Source: Verrucomicrobium spinosum DSM 4136 = JCM 18804 (lineage in GTDB: Bacteria; Verrucomicrobiota; Verrucomicrobiia; Verrucomicrobiales; Verrucomicrobiaceae). From it: 64,000 nt of DNA. The stretch is taken from contig NZ_ABIZ01000001.1 of NCBI RefSeq assembly GCF_000172155.1, positions 8,093,105-8,157,104 on the forward strand. Direction: 5' to 3'. Positions 9,375 to 20,390 of this stretch are shown piece by piece. Made by a program: the position numbers and the translations under genes. The first letter of the stretch is position 1; each line of letters begins with the position of its first letter. Under the pieces are notes generated by a model. That model saw only the letters and a list, made by a program, of their open reading frames with translations. It did not search any database and was not told the origin of the DNA.

Positions 9375-9627
9375 TCTGCCAGATAACACAACTTGGGAGG
9401 TTCTCAACAGGCGATCCTTCCACTGCCGTTCCCTTCCGCGGGGTATCCCCCACCCTGCCCAACATCATCTCCCCTTGCGCCGCCGCCAATCCCGGCTAAA
9501 GGCACCACAGGTGGTCAAATAAACACCAGTCCGATGCACCCGACCGCCGCTGGCGCACGAATCGGATTGGCTGGATCTTGTCCCCCGCCCTTCTCTTTTC
9601 CGCACGCCCGCCTGCCTCGCGACCACC

Positions 9628-12600
9628 ATGTCCACCCGCAAGAAAAAAGCCGCTTCCGCCCCTGCCGAGCCTTCTCCCGCTGCTGCACCGACTGATGCCT
9701 TCATCCACATCCGGGGTGTGCGGCAGAACAACCTGAAGGGCTTCGACCTGGACCTCCCTCTGGGCAAGCTGAACGTGATCACCGGCCCCAGTGGCTCCGG
9801 GAAATCCTCCCTGGCCTTCGACACCATCTACGCGGAAGGCCAGCGCCGGTATGTGGAGACCTTCTCGCCGTACACGCGCCAGTTCTTCGAGCGCATGGAC
9901 AAGCCGAATGTGGACGCCATCCACGGCATCCCGCCGGCCATCGCCATTGAGCAGGTCAACAACATCCGCTCCACCCGGTCCACCGTCGGCACCATCACGG
10001 AGATCAACGACTACCTGAAGATGCTCTTCCCGCGCCTGGCCGTGGGCGAGTGTCCGGAGTGCCACCGCCCGGTTCGCCCAGAGACACCGGAAAGCATCCT
10101 CCATGCGTTGTTGCACGCCCACACGGGCAAGACCGCCCTCCTCCTCTTTGGCGTGCCTGTGCCCGCGGACACAGCGGTGGAGGACTTCTTCAGCTTCCTC
10201 CAGGCTCAGGGCTATGTGCGTGTGCTGCTCTATGGCGAGGTGTTCCGCACAGACGAGCCCCAGAATCTCAAGGGCCGCAAGCTGCCCGCGATGGTGCATG
10301 TGGTGCAGGATCGTATGGTCCTGGAACCCGCCAACAAACCCCGTCTGACTGAAGCCATCGAGGTGGCACTGCGTCACGGCAAGGGGCAGGTGAGCATCTC
10401 GCTCACTGGCACTGGCAAAGACGCTCCTGCCAAGCCGGAGATGCTGAGCTTTTCCACCGACTGGCGGTGCGCCGACTGCGACTTCAAGCTGCCAGAGCCC
10501 ACGCCAGGGCTGTTCAGCTTCAACAACCCCATCGGTGCCTGCCCCAGTTGCCGTGGCTTTGGCCGCACCCTGGGGCTCGACTTGGGCAAGGCGATGCCGG
10601 ATGAGACGCTGAGCATCCGGGGCGGGCTGGTGCGCGCCTTTCAAGGTGACACCTACAGCGAGTGCCAGGACGACCTGGAGCGATGCGCCAAGGCCGCGAA
10701 GGTGAACATCAACACGCCCTTCAACGAGCTGCCCGTGCCGCAGCAGCGCTGGCTCATCGAAGGCGACAACAGCGACCCTGAAGAGGCCCACCGCAATGGC
10801 GAATGGTACGGCGTGCGCGGGTTCTTCAAGTGGCAGGAGAGCCGCGCCTACAAGATGCACGTTCGCGTCTTCCTGAGCCGTTACCGTGCCTACACGGAAT
10901 GCGAGTCCTGCGGAGGCGGGCGTCTGAAGAAAGAGGCCGCGTACTTCCGCGTGGGCGGGAAGTCGCTGGCGGAGTTCTGGAAGACGCCAGTGAGCGATCT
11001 CTCCCCCTTCATTCAAGGGTTGGAGGTCCCGGAGGGTGATCGCGCGGTGAAGATGCTGCGGGATGAAATCGTCTCCCGCCTGAGCTACATGGAGCGCGCC
11101 GGCCTGGGGTATCTGGACCTGGACCGCCAGACGCGCACCCTGAGCGGCGGGGAGCTGCAGCGCGTGAACCTCACCACCTGCCTGGGTGCCTCGCTCGTGA
11201 ACACGCTCTTTGTCCTGGATGAGCCGAGCATCGGGCTCCATCCGCGGGACATCGGCCGCCTCATCGGGGTGATGGAAGGCCTGCGGGATAAAGGAAACAC
11301 CCTGCTCGTGGTGGAGCACGAAGAGGCCGTCATGCATGCGGCGGACAACCTCGTCGAGATCGGGCCTGGCCGCGGCGAGAAAGGGGGCGAGCTCGTCTTT
11401 CACGGCCCGCTGACCGCCCTGCAGGACACGCCAGGCACGCTGACGGGAGATTATCTCTTTGGCCGCAAGAGCATCCCCGTGCCTGCCAAACGCCGCCCGG
11501 TGAAGAAGGGCCAGTCCCTGCGCATCGTGGGTGCCCGGCAGCACAACCTCAAGAATGTGAGCGTGGACGTGCCCCTGGGCCTGATGTGTTGCGTCACGGG
11601 CGTGAGCGGCAGCGGCAAGAGCACGCTGGTGCATGACGTGCTCTACCGCAACCTGCTCCGCCAGCGCGGGGAGGTGATCGAGGACGAGCCCGGCAAGGTG
11701 AAAGCCATCGAAGGCGGCGACAAGGTCGGCCAGGTGGTGATGGTGGATCAGAGCCCGCTGGCCCGCACCCCGCGAAGCACGCCAGCCGTGTACGTGGGTG
11801 CCTTTGACCAGATCCGTCAGCTCTTTGCCGATACGGAGGATGCCAAGACGGAAGGCGTCACCGCCGGATTCTTCAGCTTCAACAGCGGAGACGGCCGCTG
11901 CGAGCGCTGCTGGGGCAACGGCTTCGAGAAGATCGAGATGCAGTTCCTCAGCGACCTGTACGTGACCTGTCCGGAGTGCGAGGGGAAACGCTACCAGCCG
12001 CATGCGCTCAGACTCAGGCTTCGAGGAAAAAACATTCACGAGGTGCTGAGCCTCACGGTTGAGGAGGCGGCGGAGTTCTTCGGCGCACTGGAGTCGCGCC
12101 GGGCGAAGGCCGTGGTCGCCTCCATGAACATGCTGGTGGAGGCGGGCCTGGGCTACCTCCGGCTCGGCCAGCCGCTCAACACCCTGAGCGGCGGGGAGGC
12201 GCAACGGCTCAAGCTCATCGGCCACCTGCTGGACACCCAGGGCATGGCCGAGAGTGACGATCCAAAGGGTAAAACCCTCTTCCTGCTCGATGAGCCCACC
12301 ACAGGGTTGCATTTCGACGACATCGCCCTCTTGCTCAAGCTGCTGCAGCGGCTCGCTCAAGAAGGGCACAGCATCCTGGTGATCGAGCACAACATGGAAG
12401 TCATCAAGTGCGCGGACTGGGTCATCGACCTGGGTCCGGAAGCCGGGGCGACCGGTGGCCATGTGGTCGTGACGGGCACGCCAGAGACGGTCGCGGCCTG
12501 CGACGCCTCCTGGACCGGGCGATATCTCGGTGAGGTGCTGGAGGGCTCCGGGGCCGCCGCCAGACGTGCCGCCTCCCTCAAGGAAGCCTCCCCCAGATAT

Positions 12601-15243
12601 GGAAGTACGACCGTGGAGGCTGCGCCCAACACCATCGCGATCCGCGGGGCCCGGGAGCACAACCTCAAGAACTTCAACCTCGACATCCCGCGCGACAAGA
12701 TGGTCGTGGTCACAGGTCTGAGCGGTTCTGGGAAATCCTCCCTGGCCTTCGACCTCGTCTTTGCCGAGGGTCAGCGCCGCTTCCTGGACAGCATGTCTGT
12801 CTATGCCCGCACCTTTGTGGAGCAGATGGAGAAGCCGGATGTAGATCTTATAACCGGCGTGCCGCCCACCGTCGCGATCGAGCAGCGCGTCTCCCGCGGC
12901 AGCGGGAAGAGCACCGTGGCCACCGTCACCGAGGTCTATCACTTCCTGCGGCTCCTCTATTCCAAGGTGGGCACCCAGTTCTGCCCGAACTGCAACGTGG
13001 CCGTGGAGAAGCAGAGCGTGGCGGCAATCGTCCGCTCCGTGGAGACCATGGCCGCCAAGGGCAAGGTGCACATCCTGGCCCCGCTCGTGAAGGCCCGGAA
13101 GGGCTTCCACACGGATGTGGCGGAGTTTGCCGCCAAACAGGGCATCACCACCCTGCTGGTGGACGGTCAGTTCAAGGAAACCGCCGGATTCAAACGCCTG
13201 GAGCGGTTCAAGGAGCATACTATCGACGCCGTGCTCGCCCAGGTGGACAAGAAATCCGCCGCCACGGCTCTGCGCCCGATGATCGAAAAGGCCCTCAAGA
13301 TGGGCAAGGGCACGATCAAGGTGCTGCTGGCGGACAAGTCCACCCACGTGCTCAACACGGAGATGAGCTGCCCGCAGTGCGGCATGTCCTTTGAGGAGCT
13401 GGATCCACGCCTCTTCTCCTTCAACAGCCCCCACGGCTGGTGCCGCGACTGCCGTGGCTTCGGCTTCCGCCCCGCCACGGAGAACCTGGATCACCGGCGC
13501 GACGACGTCTCTCTGCTGGAGGCGGAGATGGAGGAGGAGCGCAAGTTCGCCAGCGAGGAGCACGCCCTCGTCCCCTGTGAGTCCTGCCACGGCAGCCGCC
13601 TCAACCCGGTGGCCCGTGCCGTGGAGGTGAAGGGGGTGCGCATGGAGCAGATCGTCTGCCTCTCTGCCGAACGCGCCGGGGAGCTTGCCAGCCAGTTCAA
13701 ATTCGCAGGCATCCAGTCAGAGATCGCGCGGGACATCATGAAGGAGATCACCCAGCGGCTCCGCTTCATGCATGAAGTGGGCCTGGGGTATCTGCAGCTC
13801 AACCGCAGCGCCGACACCCTGAGCGGCGGCGAGGCACAGCGCATCCGCCTGGCGTCCCAGCTGGGCTCAAACCTGCGCGGCGTGCTCTATGTCCTGGACG
13901 AGCCCACCATCGGGCTCCATCCGCGTGACAACGAGAACCTGCTCAACACCCTGCTGGCCCTGCGGGATAAAGGAAACTCCCTGCTCATCGTGGAGCACGA
14001 TGACGAGACCATGAAGCGGGCGGACACCATCATCGACCTCGGACCGGGTGCCGGGCGCTTTGGCGGGGAGATCACCGCCATGGGCACGCTGGAGGACATC
14101 CGGTCCAATCCGGCCTCGGCCACCGGCCGCGCCCTCAAGGATGTCATGAAGCACCCGCTGCACGGGCAGCGGCGCAAGCTCCCGGCCCGGAACTCCCCCA
14201 CCGGCTGGCTCCGGCTCAAGGGGGCCACCGCCAACAACCTGCGGAATGTGGATGTAGCCCTGCCCTTCAGCCGCCTTTCTGTCATCACCGGCGTGAGCGG
14301 CAGCGGCAAGAGCTCCCTCATCCGCGGCTGTCTGCACCCCGCCGTGCAGGCCGTGATTTCCAAAACCAAACAGAAGAAGAATGAGGAGCGCACCTGGAAG
14401 GAGGTGCTGAACGCCGACCAGATCGCCGCCGTGTACGAGGTGGACCAGTCCCCCATCGGCAAGAGCTCGCGCTCCTGCCCGGCCACCTATGTGGGCGTCC
14501 TGGACGACATCCGCAAGCTCTTCGCCCAAGTGCCGCTGGCCCGTGCCCGTGGCTATGAGGCGGGGCGTTTCTCCTTCAACACCGAGGGCGGACGCTGCGA
14601 GACCTGCCAGGGCAACGGGGAGATCAAGGTGGAGATGAACTTCCTCCCCACCACCCGCGTGCACTGCGAAGTCTGCCACGGCCTGCGCTTCAACGCCGCC
14701 ACCATGGAGGTCGAGTTCAACAGCAAGCACATCGGCGAGGTGCTGCGCATGAGCATTGCCGAGGCTGCGGACTTCTTTGCCAGCATCCCGCGCATTGCCC
14801 GCCCGCTGCAACTGCTCGCCGACACCGGCCTGGGCTACCTGCAACTGGGGCAACCCAGCCCGACCCTGAGCGGCGGCGAAGCCCAGCGCTTGAAGCTCGT
14901 AACCGAACTCAACGCCGGTCAGGGCCGCACCGTCACCGAGAAGATGCGCGGCCTGAAGACCGACAAGCGCAACCTCTACATCATCGAGGAGCCCACCATC
15001 GGCCTCCACGCCCACGATGTGCGCCGCCTCATCGAGGTGCTGCACCGCCTCGTGGACGAAGGACACACCGTGGTCGTCATCGAGCACCACCTCGACGTCA
15101 TTGCCGAAGCGGACTACCTCGTGGACATCGGCCCCGAGGCTGGCGAACGCGGCGGCAAGGTCATCGCCCTGGGCACCCCGGAAGAAGTGGCCAAGGTGAA
15201 AGGGAGCTGGACCGGCAAGTTCCTGAAGCCCGTGCTGGGGTAA
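9628..15243 (+). CDS. uvrA: Double-length UvrA excinuclease subunit (two UvrA copies fused)
   Basis: UvrA is the ATP-dependent damage sensor of nucleotide excision repair. Most bacterial UvrA proteins are about 940 residues; this one is 1,871 and holds two full copies in tandem, as in Chlamydia. Four Walker A motifs are visible: GPSGSGKSS (about residue 53), GVSGSGKST (about 660), GLSGSGKSS (about 1030) and GVSGSGKSS (about 1555). Each is matched by an LSGGE signature. Each half carries its own Cys-rich zinc modules: CPECHRP, CADC..CPSC, and CERCWGNG...CPECEG in the first half; CPNC, CPQC..C and CETCQGNG...CEVCHG in the second. The linker near residue 975-990 is Ala-rich and poorly conserved. 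The ATG at 9628 has no Shine-Dalgarno run. Confidence 0.97.
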   Translation: MSTRKKKAASAPAEPSPAAAPTDAFIHIRGVRQNNLKGFDLDLPLGKLNVITGPSGSGKSSLAFDTIYAEGQRRYVETFSPYTRQFFERMDKPNVDAIHGIPPAIAIEQVNNIRSTRSTVGTITEINDYLKMLFPRLAVGECPECHRPVRPETPESILHALLHAHTGKTALLLFGVPVPADTAVEDFFSFLQAQGYVRVLLYGEVFRTDEPQNLKGRKLPAMVHVVQDRMVLEPANKPRLTEAIEVALRHGKGQVSISLTGTGKDAPAKPEMLSFSTDWRCADCDFKLPEPTPGLFSFNNPIGACPSCRGFGRTLGLDLGKAMPDETLSIRGGLVRAFQGDTYSECQDDLERCAKAAKVNINTPFNELPVPQQRWLIEGDNSDPEEAHRNGEWYGVRGFFKWQESRAYKMHVRVFLSRYRAYTECESCGGGRLKKEAAYFRVGGKSLAEFWKTPVSDLSPFIQGLEVPEGDRAVKMLRDEIVSRLSYMERAGLGYLDLDRQTRTLSGGELQRVNLTTCLGASLVNTLFVLDEPSIGLHPRDIGRLIGVMEGLRDKGNTLLVVEHEEAVMHAADNLVEIGPGRGEKGGELVFHGPLTALQDTPGTLTGDYLFGRKSIPVPAKRRPVKKGQSLRIVGARQHNLKNVSVDVPLGLMCCVTGVSGSGKSTLVHDVLYRNLLRQRGEVIEDEPGKVKAIEGGDKVGQVVMVDQSPLARTPRSTPAVYVGAFDQIRQLFADTEDAKTEGVTAGFFSFNSGDGRCERCWGNGFEKIEMQFLSDLYVTCPECEGKRYQPHALRLRLRGKNIHEVLSLTVEEAAEFFGALESRRAKAVVASMNMLVEAGLGYLRLGQPLNTLSGGEAQRLKLIGHLLDTQGMAESDDPKGKTLFLLDEPTTGLHFDDIALLLKLLQRLAQEGHSILVIEHNMEVIKCADWVIDLGPEAGATGGHVVVTGTPETVAACDASWTGRYLGEVLEGSGAAARRAASLKEASPRYGSTTVEAAPNTIAIRGAREHNLKNFNLDIPRDKMVVVTGLSGSGKSSLAFDLVFAEGQRRFLDSMSVYARTFVEQMEKPDVDLITGVPPTVAIEQRVSRGSGKSTVATVTEVYHFLRLLYSKVGTQFCPNCNVAVEKQSVAAIVRSVETMAAKGKVHILAPLVKARKGFHTDVAEFAAKQGITTLLVDGQFKETAGFKRLERFKEHTIDAVLAQVDKKSAATALRPMIEKALKMGKGTIKVLLADKSTHVLNTEMSCPQCGMSFEELDPRLFSFNSPHGWCRDCRGFGFRPATENLDHRRDDVSLLEAEMEEERKFASEEHALVPCESCHGSRLNPVARAVEVKGVRMEQIVCLSAERAGELASQFKFAGIQSEIARDIMKEITQRLRFMHEVGLGYLQLNRSADTLSGGEAQRIRLASQLGSNLRGVLYVLDEPTIGLHPRDNENLLNTLLALRDKGNSLLIVEHDDETMKRADTIIDLGPGAGRFGGEITAMGTLEDIRSNPASATGRALKDVMKHPLHGQRRKLPARNSPTGWLRLKGATANNLRNVDVALPFSRLSVITGVSGSGKSSLIRGCLHPAVQAVISKTKQKKNEERTWKEVLNADQIAAVYEVDQSPIGKSSRSCPATYVGVLDDIRKLFAQVPLARARGYEAGRFSFNTEGGRCETCQGNGEIKVEMNFLPTTRVHCEVCHGLRFNAATMEVEFNSKHIGEVLRMSIAEAADFFASIPRIARPLQLLADTGLGYLQLGQPSPTLSGGEAQRLKLVTELNAGQGRTVTEKMRGLKTDKRNLYIIEEPTIGLHAHDVRRLIEVLHRLVDEGHTVVVIEHHLDVIAEADYLVDIGPEAGERGGKVIALGTPEEVAKVKGSWTGKFLKPVLG

Positions 15244-15366
15244 GGGGCTGCGGGGCGGGGCGGGGCGGTCCGTAAAAGGAGTCCAGAGCTTCAGCTCGTT
15301 GTTGTTCGTGCTGGAACACACGACTTTGCTCCCCCTGCAACATGAATGAGCTCTAAGTATTCTGCT

Positions 15367-15463
15367 CCGTAGCACCTGTAACACCCTTTTTCCAAGTTAC
15401 GCCAAAAAAAGACCCTCTCTCTATCTCGGTGAACTGCTAAAAAGGGTGTTACAGGTGCTACGG
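15367..15463. repeat. Perfect 25-bp inverted repeat downstream of uvrA
   Basis: Arms at 15367-15391 and 15439-15463 are exact reverse complements, with a 47-nt loop. Each arm reads CCGTAGCACCTGTAACACCC followed by TTTTT. The 97-bp unit has no open frame. It could be a small non-autonomous mobile element or a bidirectional terminator, since the inner ends are A/T runs. An AGCTTTAGCT-like short repeat (15276-15296) lies just before it. Confidence 0.75.
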
Positions 15464-15527
15464 TGTGCCGGAAAAGGGCGTCTGCGACCTTCGCCTTCTC
15501 GGTACATCAACCAAGCTCCGACCGACG

Positions 15528-16270
15528 CTGTAGGGCAAGCGCCCCGCTTGCCGCGCGCCACCCCTGACCGAGACAACCGAAGCGGTCGCCCTACAACCCA
15601 AGGTGGTTGAATCCGGGGCCGGAAACAGAACACCCAAAGACCTTCGCACACCCAGCCCCACCCCTGACGCTGTAGGGCAAGCGCCCCGCTTGCCGCGCGC
15701 CACACCTGACCGAGGCAACCGAAGCGGTCGCCCTACAGACCCAGGGTGGTTGAATCCGGGGTCGGGAACAGAGCACCCAAAGACCTTCGCACACCCAACC
15801 CACCCCGGACACCCTGTAGGGCAAGCGCCCCGCTTGCCGCGCGCCACCCCTGATGAGGCAACCGAAGCGGTCGCCCTACAGACCCAGGGTGGTTGGATCC
15901 GGGGTCGGGAACAGAGCACCCAAAGACCTTCGCACACCCAACCCACCCCGGACACCCTGTAGGGCAAGCGCCCCGCTTGCCGCGCGCCACACCTGACTCA
16001 GGCAACCGAGGCGGTCGCCCTACAACCCAATCCGGGGCCGGAAACAGAACACCCAAAGACCTTCGCACACCCAGCCCCACCCCTGACGCTGTAGGGCAAG
16101 CGCCCCGCTTGCCGCGCGCCACACCTGACCGAGGCAACCGAAGCGGTCGCCCTACAACCCAAGGTGGTTGAATCCGGGGCCGGAAACAGAACACCCAAAG
16201 ACCTTCGCACACCCAGCCCCACCCCTGACGCTGTAGGGCAAGCGCCCCGCTTGCCGCGCGCCACACCTGA
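15528..16270. repeat. Tandem array A: six units of a ~142-bp palindromic repeat
   Basis: Units start (CTGTAGGGC) at 15528, 15670, 15814, 15957, 16089 and 16231; the last is truncated. Each unit contains hairpin 1 (GGCAAGCG-CCC-CGCTTGCC), a short CACCCCTGA-type linker and hairpin 2 (GGCAACCG-ARG-CGGTCGCC). Outer arms CTGTAGG and CCTACAG bracket both, so each unit can fold as a three-way junction. A less structured flank of about 70 nt (TGGTTGAATCCGGGG, CCTTCGCACACCCA) separates units. Both strands are open in several frames through the array, giving long but spurious translations of Arg/Pro/Cys-rich protein. The same unit forms array B at 24623-25570. Confidence 0.9.
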
Positions 16271-16496
16271 CGCCGCAGACCTCATCACGCCCAAAATCAC
16301 GCCCAAACAAACCTCCCACGCTGCCTCCCTCCGCTCCCACAACCGACGGGGACCGTCGGACTACGCCGCACGCGGCAGCTGAACGTAGTGCCAGGCTTTA
16401 GCCTGGCGTCGTTGGCGCTCGTCAGCGCGACTGAACAGGCTGAAGCCTGTGACTACATTGTCCTGCACCTGACGCCGCCCCTTCAAATCCCACTCC
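16271..16496. repeat. Hairpin-rich spacer before the LysR gene
   Basis: No gene is seen. It contains a small hairpin (CCGACGGGGACCGTCGG, 16343-16359) and a composite palindrome at 16386-16457. In the palindrome CCAGGCTTTAGCCTGG and AACAGGCTGAAGCCTGT are each palindromic and the ends GTAGT/ACTAC pair. It resembles the AGCTTTAGCT elements at 1848 and 20568. Confidence 0.5.
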
Positions 16497-17438
16497 CTAG
16501 TGCGGCCCAATCACGCTTCCATTGCTCTCCAGGATCGCCTGCACGGTCACCGCCTCTTCTGTGACGATGGCGAGAAACCGATCCCGCAATACGGAGGGAA
16601 ACCGGTCATCGTACAGCGCATACAGCTCATACCGCAGACCACGGTCTGCGACGGGCACGGTGATGCATCCCGGTGAACTCATGCGTTCGGCGATCTTCGG
16701 GATCAATGCCACCCCGCTACCGGCTGCCACCAGGGTGACCAGATTGTCCGGGCTGGAGGCGGCTGGACCGAAGCGCGGGAGAAAGCCCGACTTCCGGCAG
16801 ACCTCCTGGCTCCAGATCCGCTGGGCGTCCGTGCCGAACATGGTGATGGGCACAAACGTCTCATCTTGCAGGGCATTGAGCCGGATGCTCTTCTGCGAAG
16901 CCAGCGGGTGCCCCGTGGACATCACCACGGCCAGGGGGCTTTTCAAGATCAGTTGGGCGGCGAGCTTCTTCCCCGCGGCCAGGCTGGGGAACGGAGCGGG
17001 CACAAAGCCGAGATGCACGCGTCCCGAAGCGACCTGGGTGAGCTGATCCGAGGCGGACATCTCCGTGATATTGACCTTGGCAGCGGGCAGTTCCGCATGC
17101 AGCCGCGTCAGGCAGGCAGGCAGAAAGTTGAAGGTCAGCGGCCCCATCGAGGCGACTCGCAACTCACCGGATTTCCCTTCTGCAGCCTCCCTTGCCCGTG
17201 CCACCGCCTTGTCCGCCCGCGCCAGCACCTGTCGGGCCTCTTTGAGGAACACCGTCCCGGCATCTGTCAGCGCCACGCGGTTGCGATCACGCTCCAGCAG
17301 TTGAAATCCCAAGTCGTCCTCCAGATTCCGGATCTGCGCACTCAGGGAGGGCTGCGCCAGCCGGAGTCGCGTGGCCGCCCTGCTGAAACTCAGGGCTTCC
17401 GCCACTGCGACGAAGTAACGCAAATGCCGGAGTTCCAT
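16497..17438 (-). CDS. LysR-family transcriptional regulator
   Basis: The product has 313 residues, a standard LysR length. The N-terminal winged helix-turn-helix (about 1-60) reads MELRHLRYFVAVAEALSFSR and AQPSLSAQIRNLEDDLG; the C-terminal two-lobed effector domain covers about 90-295 (LRVASMG at its start). The gene is divergent from the EmrA-type gene with only 47 bp between starts, and a LysR-type palindrome lies in that gap. It therefore probably controls the efflux operon and itself in response to an unknown ligand. Confidence 0.93.
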   Translation of the reverse strand: MELRHLRYFVAVAEALSFSRAATRLRLAQPSLSAQIRNLEDDLGFQLLERDRNRVALTDAGTVFLKEARQVLARADKAVARAREAAEGKSGELRVASMGPLTFNFLPACLTRLHAELPAAKVNITEMSASDQLTQVASGRVHLGFVPAPFPSLAAGKKLAAQLILKSPLAVVMSTGHPLASQKSIRLNALQDETFVPITMFGTDAQRIWSQEVCRKSGFLPRFGPAASSPDNLVTLVAAGSGVALIPKIAERMSSPGCITVPVADRGLRYELYALYDDRFPSVLRDRFLAIVTEEAVTVQAILESNGSVIGPH

Positions 17439-17449
17439 AGAATGAGCTT

Positions 17450-17464
17450 ATAGGTTTTTCCTAT
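17450..17464. promoter_or_regulatory. Likely LysR operator between the divergent regulator and efflux genes
   Basis: ATAGG-TTTTT-CCTAT is a perfect interrupted palindrome of the T-N11-A kind recognised by LysR regulators. It lies midway in the 47-bp gap, 11 bp upstream of the regulator start and 21 bp upstream of the efflux gene start. Confidence 0.7.
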
Positions 17465-17485
17465 CACGCGCAAAGGAAACAAGTC

Positions 17486-18715
17486 ATGTCCAGGGGTACG
17501 GCAGTGATGGAGATTTCGGGTGCAACCCCAGACCCTTTTCCTATGAGCAGTCGAGTCATCAGCCTCAATGAGCTTCCCAAGCGGGGCTTTTCTCCGGCCC
17601 CCAATGTGGAGCACAACGGAGCGGCCGCCCCGCAAACCACGACCCCGGCGGAATCGGAGCCCAGGCCGCCTCAATCCACCGGCCACCGCAGCCGCAAGCC
17701 CCTCTTGATCGGGCTGCCGATCCTGCTGGTGGTGGCGACCACCGTGGGCTTCTGGCTGCACTACGCCGCCCAGTTTGTGGAAACCGACAACGCCTTCATC
17801 GAGGCGGACGTGCACCCCGTGAGCAGCCGCGTGGCGGGCAACATCCAGAGCGTGCTGGTGGAGGACAACCAGAAGGTCGAGGCCGGGCAACCCCTCGCCC
17901 AGCTCGATCCCCGGGACTACGAGATGAAGCTCCAGTCTGCCCGCACCGCGCTGGAACAAGCCGCCGCCCAGGTGCCCCAGGCAGAAGCCGCCCTCGCCCA
18001 AGCGCAGGCGATCAGCGCCCAGACGGAAGCCCAGGTCAACGCCAGCGCCGCCCAGTTGGAGAAGTATCGGCTGGACTTCGATCGCGCTCAGAAGCTGCGC
18101 AACCTCACCGGCAAGGCCATCTCAGACCAGGACTTCGACGCCACCAAGGCTGCCTACGTGGCCGCCCAGGCCAGCCACGCCTCCACCCAAGCCGCCCGTC
18201 AGGCTGGCGAAGCTGGTGTAAAAACGGCAGAAGCCAACCTCGCTGTGGCCAGGGCGGGCCAGCACCACGCCCAGGCCGCCGTCTCCGATGCCGAACTGCA
18301 ACTCTCCTACACCACGGTCCGCGCTCCTGCCGCCGGCACGGTGGGCAAGCGCACCCTCCAGGTGGGTCAGCAGATTCAACCCGGCCAGGCCCTGCTGGCG
18401 GTTGTTTCCCCAGACCACTGGCTGGTGGCCAACTTCAAGGAAAACCAGCTCGCCACCATGAAGGCTGGCCAGCCGGTTGAGATCAAGATCGATGCCATCA
18501 AAGGCCAGCGCTTCGAAGGCCGGGTGGAGAGCTTTGCCCCCGGCACCGGTGCCAAGTTCAGCCTGCTGCCTCCTGACAACGCCACAGGCAACTTCACCAA
18601 GATCGTGCAACGCGTGCCGGTGAAGATCACCTTCGATCACAACGCCAACACTGAGGCCAACCACGACCGCATCACTCCCGGCCTCTCCGCCATCGCCACC
18701 GTGAAGGTCAAGTAA
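17486..18715 (+). CDS. EmrA-type membrane fusion protein (HlyD family)
   Basis: This is the periplasmic adaptor of a major-facilitator multidrug efflux pump. A 70-residue cytoplasmic N-terminus rich in Pro precedes one membrane helix (LLIGLPILLVVATTVGFWL). Next comes a biotinyl-lipoyl half motif (ETDNAFIEADVHPVSSRVAG), an Ala/Gln-rich coiled-coil hairpin (about 150-265), and the closing lipoyl and beta-barrel parts (YTTVRAPAAGTVGKR, then VGQQIQPGQALLAVV). The ATG at 17486 has a good AAAGGA run upstream; internal ATGs at 17507 and 17543 are alternatives. It is followed after 76 bp by the EmrB-type transporter. The outer-membrane channel is not in the window. Confidence 0.92.
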   Translation: MSRGTAVMEISGATPDPFPMSSRVISLNELPKRGFSPAPNVEHNGAAAPQTTTPAESEPRPPQSTGHRSRKPLLIGLPILLVVATTVGFWLHYAAQFVETDNAFIEADVHPVSSRVAGNIQSVLVEDNQKVEAGQPLAQLDPRDYEMKLQSARTALEQAAAQVPQAEAALAQAQAISAQTEAQVNASAAQLEKYRLDFDRAQKLRNLTGKAISDQDFDATKAAYVAAQASHASTQAARQAGEAGVKTAEANLAVARAGQHHAQAAVSDAELQLSYTTVRAPAAGTVGKRTLQVGQQIQPGQALLAVVSPDHWLVANFKENQLATMKAGQPVEIKIDAIKGQRFEGRVESFAPGTGAKFSLLPPDNATGNFTKIVQRVPVKITFDHNANTEANHDRITPGLSAIATVKVK

Positions 18716-18791
18716 ACCAGCATCTCCCAGTGCCGCCACCCGGTGCTGAAAACTGAAAACTTTAACCTGAAAACTCCGGACACTTCCCGCC

Positions 18792-20390
18792 ATGAACGCG
18801 ACCGCCACCCTGCCCCAGACAGGCGCACGTGACTCCACGAACCCCGGAACGTCACTGCGCAACTGGATTGCCGTGCTGGGCGCCCTGCTCGGCGCGTTCA
18901 TGGCGGTGCTCGACATCCAGATCTCCAACTCCTCCCTGCAAAACATCACGGGCGGCATCGGAGCCACGCTGGAGGAGGGCTCCTGGATCTCCATCGCCTA
19001 CCTGGTGCCGGAGATCATCGTCATTCCCCTCTGCGGCTGGCTGGCCCAGGTCTTCGGTTTGCGCCGCTACCTCATGTGGAACAGCGTGCTCTTCCTCGTC
19101 TTTTCCATGTGCTGTGGTTTTGCCTGGAACCTGGAGAGCATGATCGCCTTCCGCGCCTTTCAGGGGTTCACCGGCGGAGCCCTCATTCCCATGGCCTCCA
19201 CCATGGTCATGATCATGCTCCCCGCAGAGAAGCAGCCGGTGGGCTTCGCGCTCTTCGGCCTCTCCGCCATGTTCGCCCCGGCCATCGGACCCAGCATCGG
19301 CGGGTGGATCACAGAGAACTACTCCTGGCCCTGGATCTTCTACCTCAACCTGGTACCGGGCATCATCCTCATCAGCGCCATCGGCTACGGCCTGAACTCC
19401 ACTCCGGCCAAGCTGGACCTGCTGAAGAAAGGCGACTGGTGGGGCATCGCCTTCATGGCCGTGGGTCTGGGTTCCCTCACGGTGTTTCTGGAGGAAGGCA
19501 CCCGCAAGGACTGGTTCGGCTCCGAGTTCATCACCACCCTGGCGATCATCGCCGCCATCACGCTCCCAGTGTTTGTCATCCTCTCCCTCATCAAGCGGAA
19601 GCGCACTCCCGCCGTCAATCTCAGACTCTTCTCCCGCCGCAACTTCCTCCTCGGCTGCATCGTGAACCTCGTGGTGGGCCTCTGCCTGTATGGCATGATG
19701 TACCTGCTGCCGCTGTACCTGGCCCAGATTCAAGGGTATAACGCGCTGGAGATCGGTCGCACCCTCATGTGGGTGGGCCTGCCCCAGCTCGTGGTCATGC
19801 CTTTCATCCCCAAGATCATGCAGTGGGTGGACAAGCGTGTGGTGGTGGCTTTCGGACTCGGCATGTTCGGACTCAGCGCCCTGCTCATGAGCAGCATGAG
19901 CGCGGACACCGGTCACGACCAGCTCATCATGCCCCAGATCATCCGCGCCATCGGCCTGACCTGCACCATCGTCCCGCTCTCCCTCATCACCACCGGCGGC
20001 ATCGAGTCCGAACAAGCTGCCAGCGCCTCCGGCCTGTTCAACATGCTGCGCAACCTCGGCGGGTCCATCGGCATCGCCCTGCTGTCCGCGCTGCTCACGA
20101 ACCGGGAACACTTCCACTCCCATCACCTGGGCGAGGCCATCAGCACCTACAACCCGCTCACCAATGAGCGGCTCACCGCCATGGCCCAGAATTTCATGAA
20201 CCAGGGGCTGGACGCCGTGACCGCCCAGTCCCGCGCCCTGGGGCTGCTGGATCTCGGCGTTCGCAAACAGGCCTACATCATGGCCTACAACGACAGCTTT
20301 CACATCGCCTCCCTCCTGCTGTTTGCGATGATCCCGCTGATCTTCCTGACGCGGAAGGCAACCGGACCTGCGCCAGCAGGAGCGCATTGA
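18792..20390 (+). CDS. EmrB-type MFS drug:H+ antiporter (DHA2 family, 14 TM)
   Basis: The 532-residue protein has about 14 hydrophobic helices. It shows the DHA2 signature near the start (FMAVLDIQISNSSLQNITGG), the helix-5 motif region PAIGPSIGGWITENYSWPWI, which is motif C of drug antiporters, and GLFNMLRNLGGSIGIAL late in the sequence. It pairs with the upstream EmrA-type adaptor in an operon controlled, by position, by the divergent LysR protein. The substrate is unknown; toxic hydrophobic compounds are usual for this family. Confidence 0.93.
   Translation: MNATATLPQTGARDSTNPGTSLRNWIAVLGALLGAFMAVLDIQISNSSLQNITGGIGATLEEGSWISIAYLVPEIIVIPLCGWLAQVFGLRRYLMWNSVLFLVFSMCCGFAWNLESMIAFRAFQGFTGGALIPMASTMVMIMLPAEKQPVGFALFGLSAMFAPAIGPSIGGWITENYSWPWIFYLNLVPGIILISAIGYGLNSTPAKLDLLKKGDWWGIAFMAVGLGSLTVFLEEGTRKDWFGSEFITTLAIIAAITLPVFVILSLIKRKRTPAVNLRLFSRRNFLLGCIVNLVVGLCLYGMMYLLPLYLAQIQGYNALEIGRTLMWVGLPQLVVMPFIPKIMQWVDKRVVVAFGLGMFGLSALLMSSMSADTGHDQLIMPQIIRAIGLTCTIVPLSLITTGGIESEQAASASGLFNMLRNLGGSIGIALLSALLTNREHFHSHHLGEAISTYNPLTNERLTAMAQNFMNQGLDAVTAQSRALGLLDLGVRKQAYIMAYNDSFHIASLLLFAMIPLIFLTRKATGPAPAGAH

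Noticed and set aside
9496-13590. Minus-strand open frame of 1,364 codons
   Set aside because: It is the antisense of uvrA, open because of high GC at third positions; composition is His/Leu/Ala-rich and no domain is visible.
15528-16270. Integron attC-like cassette array
   Set aside because: The folded units resemble recombination sites, but no integrase gene is present and no cassette genes lie between units.
15421-16340. Repeat-encoded small proteins around array A
   Set aside because: Open frames on both strands come from repeat composition; units differ in length by non-multiples of three.
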